Shown piece after piece: positions 43,412 through 53,112 of a stretch of 64,000 nt of DNA. Below the pieces are notes generated by a model, which saw nothing but the letters and a program-made list of their open reading frames with translations, was not told the DNA's origin and searched no databases. Positions within the stretch are counted from its first letter, which is position 1; every line of letters begins with the position of its first letter. Made by a program: the position numbers and the translations under genes. This DNA is from Macrocystis pyrifera (lineage: Eukaryota; Sar; Phaeophyceae; Laminariales; Laminariaceae), in assembly GCA_031763025.1 (NCBI GenBank), contig JASSKH010000010.1, positions 7,953,427 to 8,017,426 of the forward strand, given 5' to 3'.

Positions 43412-43810
43412 TCACTGCTGTCTAAAGTCTTCAGCAAGCCACGTCAGACTACAATCACGCGAGCCTCTCAACTGCTGTAGATCCATTGACACGTCTCCAG
43501 ACCTCGACATTGTATTTTCAGGTGCACCTCTACGTAGCTTACACAATACGCATACACGCGCAACCGCATCGATTGAGCTACGACAATATATCATAGACGC
43601 GGGCGCCTGCACGCTCGCTGCATTCAGATCACCGTTCGCTTCGAGCAACAAGGAAGCATCCACCTTCTGCACTGTCAAGGGCATTCCATCACCCACAGGT
43701 ACGCGTGTGTGCGATTTGTAATGAGTAAGGAGATTTGTTTCTTCTGCAGTAGCATTCTTACACCAGACACGTCCATCATGTACATACGGGTCGCCCGGCG
43801 ATTTCGCCAA
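43412..43810 (-). pseudogene. Possible Copia-like polyprotein fragment
   Basis: A 132-codon minus-strand ORF with protein-like composition. The stretch SHTRVPVGDGMPLTVQKV resembles the VxVGDG segment near the protease of Copia-type elements, but no DSG or DTG catalytic triplet, integrase or RT is seen. It could instead be an exon of an unrelated gene. Confidence 0.25.
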
Positions 43811-43976
43811 CCTCGACCACCCTCATGTCGACCGGTCGGTCCCCGAAACGAGCTGATTCCAGCGACAGCAATACATGTCTTTCTCTGCTTTACGGCTTCG
43901 CAGTTTTGCGCTTTGGTTTCTCGGAGTTGGAAAATAAAAGTTGTCACGGCTGTTCGGAAATGACACTTCAAAAGTG

Positions 43977-44088
43977 ACTAGTACGGGGGTACACAGTTAA
44001 TAGGACCTATGGCACACATAAAAACCTGTATATTTAACTATTTTTACTAACAAAATTCGGGCCTGTTTATTATGGCCCCCCGTAATAC
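43977..44088. mobile_element. MITE family 1, copy 5
   Basis: It begins TAGTACGGGGGTACACAGTT and ends TTATTATGGCCCCCCGTAAT, with the same AT-rich centre as the other copies. Confidence 0.82.
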
Positions 44089-45372
44089 TGTAAGTTTTGT
44101 AACTGGGCAAAAACAGGAAACAGGCATAACCGTTCCGTTGGGAGTCAAAACCAGGTAAATACTGGAATCTAGGCAAAATCCACCCAACGAGCCATCACGA
44201 GATTGATTGGGCGCAAACACACATCGTGCATTACCTGTCTCTGAAGGAAAACAACACATCATTGCAATGGAGCGTTTGCCGGTATTTTTTTTTTTTTACA
44301 TATACTTGTCCAGATATTTTCCCGAGGTAACGTTTTGAGGTAAATTTCTGAAAAAAAAGCGAAAAAGAACTTCAGCGAATTCAGGATTTCACCAAAAAAA
44401 ATTGGGCTAACGTTTATCTCTCTCTGTTTCACTGACCTACACGCACCGAACATTACCCCGACGCAGAACACATCTCAAATTTCAAAGGATCAAAACACCT
44501 AGCATTTTCCAGGACACCATGCTGCTTGTTGTATGCATCACGACACCCGCTGAGAGCGCAGAGGCTCGACAGGTGTAGCTTGAGTATAGCGCGCAAGAGC
44601 GGCGTTGGACTGTGCCAGCAAACCGTCGCCGCTGCTACCGTACACGCTTCCTCCCGCTTAGTGACGACGTGGAGGATGCGTTGTCACAAAAAAGGTACTC
44701 GTGCTCGTACAACTTTGCTCCTAGAGCGCGACAGCATGACAGCTCGTGTATCATTTCGATTTCACCATACCGCGGCTGCGGCTGCAGCAGAAGCAAAAAT
44801 GGAAGCTGGTGCTGGTGCTGGTGCTTGTTGGTGCTGGACCAGTTGCTCAAACTGATAATGCCCCCAGCGGCGGCGAGCGCTTGCTAGCCGCCGCTTGCTG
44901 TGGTGCTGTGGTTTGCAGTCGTGGGAGGGCAGTGGTGGCACCGACGTCAACTCTACCGCAGAAACCGTTGATGGGCTGCCGTTGCTACTCGTACGCAGTT
45001 TTATTATTTTCGTTGTTCTATTTTTGTTTGCCGCGTTGCCTCACCTCCCCACTCCCCCCGTCTCATTTTCGGAGGCGTCGCCTGCAGGAATTGGTTTATC
45101 TCACTCGCATACACACCCACCGAAATCAGGAAGGGAAGGAAATTCACTTTTTTTTAGCAGAAGAGTAGTTTTTTTCTTTGACTTTATCGCAAACACTCAA
45201 ATGGCCACTTACTTACTTGTTGGCTAATTAATTACATCGACGTATCCGGGAGCGAGCTGTGTCGTGCCCAACCAGAGAAGCACAGCAGTCATAAAATATA
45301 CCCTGTGGTATGTTAATGATATATATATGTGATACATTCACGATTTATACGTACCTGTGCGAATCGAAGATA
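44089..45372. other. No recognisable gene
   Basis: Contains GCTGGTGCTGGTGCTG low-complexity sequence at about 44808-44832, and ORFs (44526-44855, 44612-44887, 44746-45168) whose composition partly follows it. No domain recognised. Confidence 0.4.
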
Positions 45373-45786
45373 GATGTCAGGAGACAGCACTTTTACCCCT
45401 TGACAGACCGTCATGTCTCGGCAGACGGCCATGACAGTTAGAAGCCGGGGACGTTAAGAGAAATCCCCGTTCTTCCTGAAACGCCAGAAAATATTGTCGG
45501 AAGTATTGATTTTTCTTGATTCTGCTTTTTTTATTGATTGATTTCGGCATCCTGACACATTTCCGAGTCCGATCTACATAAAAATTCAATTGAATAGCAG
45601 AATCTCGATATTTAAAGTATGCTCCATACAAAATGAGTGAATCAGGTGCACGTAGAAATTTATAATTGGGGTTCCTACACATGTAGTTAGGTTTTTTTCT
45701 GCCAGAGGGGGTAGGGGACACATGCCTACACAGATGGATTTGCCTTGACAGACAGACAGCTCGACACTGACACGTCTCCTGACATC
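45373..45786. mobile_element. MITE family 3, long copy
   Basis: It starts GATGTCAGGAGACAGCACTT and ends CACGTCTCCTGACATC. The left end followed by TTTACCCCTTGACAG matches the inverted right end of the short copy at 38016. No coding sequence and no clear target duplication. Confidence 0.6.
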
Positions 45787-45814
45787 CTTGGTCCGAATGC
45801 GCGTGTCGTGGGTC

Positions 45815-45985
45815 TTTTCCTCGCATTAAACGGTTTTTTCTACCCGTCGATATCCTGTACAACCAGTGTCCGTGCCGATTCTTCAATCCTAGAGAGTTAC
45901 AAGGTATGTGATCACAAACCTACGCCACGGAGATACTACATTGCTACGCAACAAGCCGAGTGAACAACGCATTGCTATGCCATCA
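45815..45985 (-). mobile_element. LINE 3' UTR fragment
   Basis: Minus-oriented tail: CTACCCGTCGATATCCTGTA, then GTGCCGATTCTTCAATCCTA. Confidence 0.72.
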
Positions 45986-47150
45986 TACTGGTCCACTGCT
46001 GCGAAAAAGACGGGGAAGTGATACCGGGGGATCCTCGAAGCAGTCGAACGGTTTATGGTGAGGTGGCACGAGGCTCAGACTGAGCTGAGTAGGCAGCGCC
46101 GCGCATCTGCTATGGGTGGTGTCTAAGGGAATGGGGGCAGTAGGGGCAACAGGGGGAGTGGCATAAAACCCGACCAAGGGAGCGCGGAGAGAGGAGGGGA
46201 CAGGAGGAGTAGAATGGAAACTGCGGTGGACGAAAGTAGGAAGGAGATAGCAGAATCGGGTAGCATACGCAAGGCACCGGGCAGACTAAGAAGTAGAACA
46301 TGCCTGCACGAACTACTCGTGCCACCAACTGGTGCAGCTGGTTCGAACGTGATCTTCCTTGTCTTCCTTTTGTTTTGTTTCGTTTGTTAATGTTTTGGTT
46401 TGGTTTTGGTTTGATCTGTTTTTCTTGCGCCGACCCTCTGTGATTTTCATCTTATTTATTTCTCTTCTTTTCTTCGATTGATAAGCCTTATTGAATGAGT
46501 CGTGTGGCGTGGGTGGATGAAGATCTTGTTTCTGCTTGTTTCGTATTCTCTGCCGCCTAGAGGCCGGGCTTTGTCGACGACCGTAGGACGAAGGCGGCAG
46601 ACAGGGTCGCAAAGTACCAGGCGGACTAGCAGGGAGAACCTGGCTGCGCTACTCGTACCATAAACTGCTGCCGCTACCTGGTGGATGCTTCTGCTTTGGT
46701 TTGCCTGTTATGTTCGCTTGGCTTATAGTCTTACTCTGTTCACGACGAGAAGTGGTGTTTTTATTATTTTTCCTTTTTTTTTTTTCCAGCTCGTTGTTTC
46801 AAGTGTCTGCCTGACGTTTTTTTTTTTTTTTTTTCTTGTTTCTTTTTCTCGATTTGTCATATTTGTTTGTTTTTTTTTTTTCCTTCGTTTCGTTTCGTTT
46901 GTCTATTCCATGGAATATGTATGTCATGCCTGTCGTATCCAGTATGACGACATCACGTTGCATTGCCCACTGCTGTGCTTACTGCATACATGGGAACGTA
47001 TTGTCTCTGTATGTGGCGTACCTTTGTGACCACGGAACTTGCATCTCTGCTACTCGTAGGGCTGAAGAATCGGCACGGACATTTTTAATATTAATAGTTG
47101 TACTTGATGTTGACGGGTAAAAAGAACCGTTTAAAGTGAAGAAAACACAC
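45986..47150 (+). mobile_element. LINE copy (C-terminal region plus 3' UTR)
   Basis: It starts in coding sequence (GTCCACTGCTGCGAAAAAGA), then carries the 3' UTR with T-rich blocks, and ends GTTTAAAGTGAAGAAAACAC. It keeps the uninterrupted target sequence (CTCGAAGCAGTCGAACGG) later hit by foldback copy D in another copy. Confidence 0.8.
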
Positions 47151-47154
47151 ACTT

Positions 47155-47325
47155 ACGACAGACATGGCATACACATTACAAAAATAAGAGAACACAAAAG
47201 CAAACAAAAATAAAAAACAAAAAAATGAAGAGGAAGCAAAGAAACAAACCAAAGAGATAGGAGGAAGAGGAAAGTTCAACAACGAATCGGTCGTGCTTCC
47301 CCCAGGAGATGTGACAGACATTCAA
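47155..47325 (-). mobile_element. LINE 3' UTR fragment
   Basis: Minus-oriented: ACAGACATGGCATACACATT, an A-rich block, then CGGTCGTGCTTCCCCCAGGA. Confidence 0.65.
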
Positions 47326-47393
47326 TACCCTTTTAGCACTGCAGTTCCCGTTTTAGGGACAGACTATTCACATTCTAAGTAATTTGTCCCCAT
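47326..47393. mobile_element. piggyBac-like MITE (family 2) fragment
   Basis: ATACCCTTTTAGCACTGCAG to AATTTGTCCCC, matching the inner part of the complete copy at 49705. The distal end is cut off by SINE copy 3. Confidence 0.7.
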
Positions 47394-47394
47394 A

Positions 47395-47707
47395 CCGGCG
47401 TCCCCGGTGGCTTGGTAGGTGGTCCGCGAGCCTATCAAGATCAATTTCGTGAGTTCGAGTCTCACCGAGTGCATGCTCGTACGGACTTTTTCTTGCATAA
47501 AATTGATTAGCGGAAAGCGCGAGAGCGTGAGTTAGCTGTACATTCGATGAAAGCCGACGAGCAGTGGGAATGCTGAACCCTATGCGCGATAAAAACTAAA
47601 GGCACGTACCGGGGGGGAGATGGGACGACACCTGTGCCCGCGGCTTGTCCAGAAGATCGCCGAGGGTAAAACCTCCTACGAGTGGGCTGGAAAGTAAAAG
47701 GGATGAT
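47395..47707 (+). mobile_element. tRNA-derived SINE, copy 3
   Basis: The same head (CCGGCGTCCCCGGTGGCTTG) and body as copy 1. It interrupts a piggyBac-like MITE fragment that ends at 47393. Confidence 0.82.
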
Positions 47708-48330
47708 ACCACCACAATCGATTCTAAACGGTATCTATCGATAGAAATTAATGGTCACTACAGATTAGAATTGTATATATCGATAACCGCTGCCAAGCAG
47801 CTCCGCCCAACCACCTCTTCGGCCTGCCCCGTCCTTGGGGTGGGCCGAGGAAGTCCGCCAGGACCTGCAACGGTCTAGCGACAGTCACACGAACATCAAG
47901 CTTCGGGCTGGGTAGAGAGGGTACCTTGCGCGGTCCGGCTGGTGGCCTGGTCGCTTTAAGGACCGCGTGGTGTAGTGGTGATGTTTTTTCTTCTCAACCC
48001 CGACGCCAAGGAGTTCATCCCCCAGGCGGGACGGGTACATCACCACAGCAGAGAGCGCTACATGGGCAGTCGGGGGAGTGGAGAGGCTGGCCACAGCGTG
48101 GGTATGCATGTACGACAGGAAGGATGGGAGTGTCGGCGTTGGCTGCGACGGCTGCACCCAGCCAGCGAAAGCCAAGGCGCGTACCGGGCTACGAAACGGA
48201 GAGCCACTTTCGCCATAGAGAAAAACAAAATAAAAAATAAAAATAAAGAAGGAGGCAGGGACGAGCCTCACGTCTGCTGGCAAAGAACGCAGCACGCGAG
48301 GCTCGTAAGAGACAGAAGGAGGCACTGGTT

Positions 48331-48600
48331 GCGGTAGCGACCTACAATGTGCGCACCCTGGCTGTAAAGGGGAAGAACGGGTACGGACATGACGAGCGTG
48401 TACTGGCGAAGGGACGGCAACTTGGCTGTGACTTCATTGGCCTGCAGGAAACTCGGAGGACCGGTGGTACGACGTTCCGTGCGGCAGGGTATCGCGTTTT
48501 CTGTTCAGGTCAGGAAACAACAGCTGTCAGGCAAGGGCTGTATGGAGTAGGTCTACCTGTAAAGGAATCGTTGGGCAGTAAGGCTGTGTACACTCATTAG
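48331..48600 (+). pseudogene. LINE endonuclease domain, first part
   Basis: An open frame with TYNVRTL (Asn of the first motif) and FIGLQETRR (catalytic Glu). This is the target-nicking APE-type nuclease of the element. A TAG at 48598 ends it; the frame continues afterwards. Confidence 0.78.
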
Positions 48601-48604
48601 TTCA

Positions 48605-49011
48605 TTGACGTGCGGCCTGTGTCTATGCGCTTGGAGCTGGCTAGCAAATGCGAGGCAGTTAATTTCGTCGTTGCGTTTGCTCCAACTGATTGTATCAAGG
48701 ACGTTGAACTACAACGTAGTTTCTGGCAGAAGCTGGAGGACTTGGTGGAAAAGATCCCGACGAAAGAGTGTCTGTTTGTACTGCTGGATGCCAACGCGCG
48801 AACTGGACAGAGGATGGAAGGGTGTGATGATGAACATAGAGTGTTTGGAGCATATGGACGTGATGTTCGTAACGAAATGGCAGACGACTCTTGTCGTTCG
48901 CCACCAATTGCAAGTCAGCTCTCACCAACACGTTTTTCAGCACACGCAAGGGTAGGATTTAGCATACACACAACGGCACCAGCCCAAATGACCGCAAGCC
49001 CATCGATCTAG
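48605..49011 (+). pseudogene. LINE endonuclease domain, second part
   Basis: VVAFAPTD and LFVLLDANARTG match the distal endonuclease motifs (Asp-x-Asn). It follows the stop at 48598 with a frame change. Confidence 0.72.
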
Positions 49012-49704
49012 AGTACAAGATGTTACAGTCGTCCCACAGCCTCCTGCCCTAGCTAAGGCTGACTCAGACCACAAATCCCTGTATATCAAAGCCCGACTCA
49101 GTGGTCACTTTGCGACCACCAGACAAATACGTAGACGACAATACGCCGAGGGTTCGACAGGCAGCGTTTCATGTCCGACCGATGAAACGTGTCGTGAACG
49201 AGTAGTCGCGAGGGTCATCTCCACTCTCAACCAGCTTAACCAGCCCCGTATTACGTCTGGCATGATTGAGTTTTTTACTGCGGCTATTATTGATGCGATC
49301 GAAAAAGAGCCCCACGACCGCAGACATGGATGGTGTGCGTCTGCCGAAACCTTGGCCACATTCATATTAGCATGGACAGCGAGCGAAGATGTTCTTGCGT
49401 GTCCACCCCCGGGATAGAACCGCCTGGAAGTCACTGAGATCTGCATGTGCGAACCTGCAGAGAGTGATTGCCGCAGGACTGCATGCGTACTTCGAAGCTT
49501 ACCTCACTGAAACCGAACGACTCTTAGCGAACAACGACCAGAGAGGCTTTTACAAGCACCTTAAGAGTACGGTAGGATTGGAAGGGACTAAAGCGAGAGA
49601 CGAACAGTTCAATAGGGACGAGGATGGCACGCTGTTGCGGGATATGGTGGGATTTTGTGAACGGTGGGGGGGGGTTTGCCACAAACTCTTGAACACGAAA
49701 TCGC

Positions 49705-49801
49705 TTAACCCTTGTAGGACCGCATTCCCGTTTTGGGGACAAATTACTTGGAATTAGAGTGGTTTGTCCCCAAAATGGGACTGCAGTTCTAAAAGGGTTA
49801 A
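49705..49801. mobile_element. piggyBac-like MITE (family 2), complete
   Basis: 97 bp bounded by TTAA on both sides, with inverted ends CCCTTGTAGGACCGCA and GACTGCAGTTCTAAAAGGG. The inner part (CCCGTTTTGGGGACAAA / TTTGTCCCCAAAATGGG) makes it almost one hairpin. It interrupts a LINE ORF. TTAA sites and CCCT ends are typical of piggyBac-type transposons. Confidence 0.85.
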
Positions 49802-49879
49802 ACTCGATCCCACGATCATCGACCTCTTGCCACCACGACCGCTTAAAGTGTCGCTCTGAGATGAACCATCCATGGTCGA

Positions 49880-51078
49880 GATGACGGAAGCACTTAAGGG
49901 GATGTCGAATTGGAAAGCTGTCGGGCCAGATGGTCTCCCGGCCGACCTCCTGAAAATTGACCATCCCGCATTCGCCCTGTGCTTTCACAACATCCTTGTC
50001 AATGTTTGGGTAACAGGAGAAGTCCCCTAGCAATGGAAAGAGGCGATCATTAAAGTCCTTCACAAAACGAAGGACCGAACTGATTGCAACAGCTACCGAG
50101 GGATTTCGCTTGTTGCCTACGCAGGAAACGTTTTGTTGAAAATCATCGCGGTCCGCCTCAGCAACTTCTCCGAGACCGAGGAATTACTCCCGGAGGAACA
50201 GTGCGGCTTCCGCCCCGCACGAACAACGATTGATATGTTGTTCGTCGTGCGCCGGTTGCAAGAGCTTGGAAGACAGAGGAAAATCCCCCTGTACTTGTGC
50301 TTCATCGATCTGCAGAACGCGTACGACTCTCTCGACCCAGAGCTGTTATGGGAAGTACTCACACGTTTTATCGTGCCAACCAAGATGCTGAGAATTATCC
50401 GCAATTTCCACCATGGCATGCGGGCTCGCGTGCGTACGGATGACGGCGAGCACTCCGAGTGGTTTGATGTCACGCAGGGGCTGCGGTAAGGCTGTGTGCT
50501 ATCACCGTTACTGTTCAACTTGTTCTTCGCTGCTGCGTTACACGTTGTACTAGTACGGTTTATCCATGACGAAGCCATCGTAAGGGATTTGGTCCAACTC
50601 AGTGATGATGGAGTAGTCGGAACGGAGGAGCAGGATCCGTTGGCGTGCGTGCGAAGGGCTGTATGGGGCATGTTGAACGCCGATGACGCAGGGATTGTCT
50701 CGAAGTCAGCTGAAGGACTCGCGAAACTGATACGTTATAGTGACTGTCTTCGAAGCAGCAGGTCTTACGGTGTCGGATAAGAAGACAAGGACGATGCTCC
50801 TGCAAACGCCAGACCAGAAAACCTTCGCACCACGGCTCGTTATCGAAGCAGCAGGCCAGAGGTATAAGCAGACGGCCCAGTTCTTATACCTAGGCGGCAT
50901 TATCCACGAAAACGCTGACTTCTCGCTCGAAATCGACCGACGGATCCGTCTCATGCGAGCATGCCTCAAACGGTCCGGCCCGGAGCTGTATGATAAGACG
51001 ACCGCCTCCCTTAGCCTGAAAGTCCGAATGCTAAAGGCCGAGGTGATTGAGACCCTGCTGTACGGGTGTGTGACGTGA
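49880..51078 (+). pseudogene. LINE reverse transcriptase domain
   Basis: Motifs in order: [73 protein letters not shown] followed by a stop and GCVLSPLLFNLFF, then a degraded box NADDAGIVSKSAEG, and VRMLKAEVIETLLYGCV. Several stops and frame changes. Confidence 0.85.
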
Positions 51079-51522
51079 GCCCAAAGAGCGGAACACTTTG
51101 CCAAGCTTGGAACGGCTAACCAAGTCCTTTTGCGAGTCATTGGCTTCCAGTGCCGACTTCGTATTGACCATATCACCCTCTCGTACGCGAAGGCCCTCAA
51201 GATGACACGTAGCGAGAGCATCGAAACAACCATCCGCAAACGGCGTCTCTTCTTGGTGAGGGGGGGGTGACACGGCAAAGCAAGGATCGATTACCCAGTC
51301 GGGTAATATTCGGAACGATGGTTGGTGGGGGGAGAACCCGAGACCTGGCGGACAGGTTAAGACTTGGAATAGGTGCATAGTCGAACACCTCATTGAGTTC
51401 CGGGCCACCGAAGGGCTAACGGAAGTTGCCCCCTTGGTGTTTGCAGTTGAGTCCGCGCTGTGGCCCATTTTTGCAAAAAAGGCGGGGACGTGGTACCGGG
51501 AGATCCTCGAAACAGCCGAACG

Positions 51523-51787
51523 CAGGGATGTACATTATTGTCATTTTTTGCCGTGGCGTGCCGTGGCATGCCGTGGCACGACCTGCGGCAAAACATTAGG
51601 GTTGGGGTTAGGGTTAGGGTTAGGGTTAGGGTTAGGGTTAGGGTCCCGTGGTATGCCGTGGGGGTCCGTGGAAGATTCCGTGGTATGCCGTGGAAGATTC
51701 CGTGGTATGCCGTGGAAGTTTTGCCGCAGGTCGTGCCACGGCATGCCACGGCATTGTCGCGAAAAATGACAATAATGTACATGGCCC
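51523..51787. mobile_element. Foldback element copy D: hAT-like TIRs around (TTAGGG)n
   Basis: 265 bp flanked by a perfect 8-bp target duplication GCCGAACG (51515-51522 and 51788-51795). The arms of about 70 bp start CAGGGATGTACATTATTGTC and GGGCCATGTACATTATTGTC (the latter read from the right). They are made of CCGTGGCATG units. The loop holds eight telomere-type hexamers (51596-51643). It interrupts the LINE; uninterrupted LINE copies show the empty site. CAGGG ends and an 8-bp duplication point to hAT mobilisation. Confidence 0.9.
51596..51643. repeat. Interstitial telomere-type repeat (TTAGGG)8
   Basis: Seven TTAGGG and one TTGGGG in tandem, precisely in the loop of foldback element copy D. 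Confidence 0.95.
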
Positions 51788-52725
51788 GCCGAACGGTTCA
51801 TGGTCATGGTGAGGTGAAACGAGGCTGAGGCTGAGCTGAGTAGGCAGCGCCGCGCATCCTCCGTGGGTGGTGTCCAAGGGAATGGAGGGAGGAGAGGTAA
51901 CAAGAGGAGTAGCAGAAAACCTGACCAAGGGAATGCGGAGAGAGGGGGGAACAGGAGTAGAAGGGAAACTGCAGTGGACGAAAATAAGAAGGAGATGGCA
52001 GACAGGGTAGCAAGGTACCGAGCAGACTAAGAAGTGGGACATGCCTATACTACTCGTACCACCAACTGGTGCCGCTGGTTTGAACGTGGTCTTCCTTTGT
52101 GTTCCTTTTGTTTCTGTTTATTTTTGTTTCATTTTAGTTTCTTCTTTTGCTCTGAACCTATGTGATTTTCATTTTTTTATTTTTCTTTCTCTTCCTTTCT
52201 CCTATTGATGAGCCTTGTTACAGGAGTCGTGTGACGTGGGTGGATGACGAGCCTGCTTTGCTTGTTTCGTATTGTCTGTGACGCCGAGGGGCCAGGCATA
52301 GTTGACGAACGCTGGACGGAGGTGACAGACAGGGTAGCATGGTATCAGGCGGACCAGCAGGGAACCCCGGCTGTGGTACTCGTACCATGAACCGCTGCCG
52401 CTACCTGGAGGATGCTTTGTGCTTTGTTTGGTTTACCTGTTATTTTCCCTTGGTTCCTAGTGTTACTCCGTTGACGACGACTAGTGGCGTTTTCTTCTTT
52501 TTTTCCTTTTTTTTTCCAGTTCATTCTTTTCAAGTGTCCGCCAGATCCCCTGCGGGGGGAGCACGCCGGTTTTTGTTTTTATATCTATATTATTTTTCCT
52601 ATTTGTTTTCTTTCTCTTTCGAGTTGTCTTCTTTGTTTTCTTTATTTTTTCATTGTTTCGTTTCGTTTCGTTTCTTAAGGACATGGAATGTGTATGTCGT
52701 GCCTGTCGTACGCTGTACGATGACA

Positions 52726-52975
52726 TGGCATTGTTGTTGTTTTCTTCACATTAAACCGTTCTTTCTACCCGTCGACATCCACCACAACTAGTGTCCGTGC
52801 CGATTCTTCAATCCTGTTAATAGAGAGATACAAGTTCTGTGATCATTGCATTGAATACGTGGCAACTAGGATTGAAGAATCAGCACGGACACTGGTTGTG
52901 GTGGATGTCGACGGGTAGAAAGAACGGTTTAATGTGAAGAAAACAACAGCAACAACAACAACAATGCCATGTCAC
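52726..52975. mobile_element. Inverted pair of LINE 3' ends (foldback)
   Basis: 52726-52860 is minus-oriented (TTGTTGTTGTTTTCTTCACA, TCTACCCGTCGACATCCACC). 52862-52975 is the same tail plus-oriented, ending in CAACAACAACAACA. The arms pair almost fully over about 110 bp. Confidence 0.8.
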
Positions 52976-52985
52976 AATACAGCAC

Positions 52986-53112
52986 AATGACCACAGAACT
53001 TGTATCTCTCTATTAATAGGATCGAAGAATCGGCACGGACACTGGTTGTGGTGGAAGTCGACGGGTAGAAAGAACGGTTTAATGTGAAGAAAACAAACAA
53101 CAACAACGGACC
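52986..53112 (+). mobile_element. LINE 3' end with (CAA)n tail
   Basis: Starts ATGACCACAGAACTTGTATC and ends TTTAATGTGAAGAAAACAAA and CAACAACAAC. Confidence 0.78.

Larger units (their letters stand above)
47790..52735 (+). mobile_element. Longest LINE copy (endonuclease + RT), inactive
   Basis: 5' UTR from about 47790, then an AP-type endonuclease in pieces (48331-48600: ATYNVRTL, DFIGLQETRR; 48605-49011: LLDANARTG), a reverse transcriptase (about 49880-51080: [11 protein letters not shown]), a C-terminal region and a T-rich 3' UTR. The RT box reads NADD where 31592-33935 keeps YADD. In-frame stops (48598, 50487), frameshifts, a MITE (49705-49801) and foldback copy D (51523-51787) inactivate it. 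The layout fits an RTE/Jockey-like clade; the exact clade needs a tree. Confidence 0.85.
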
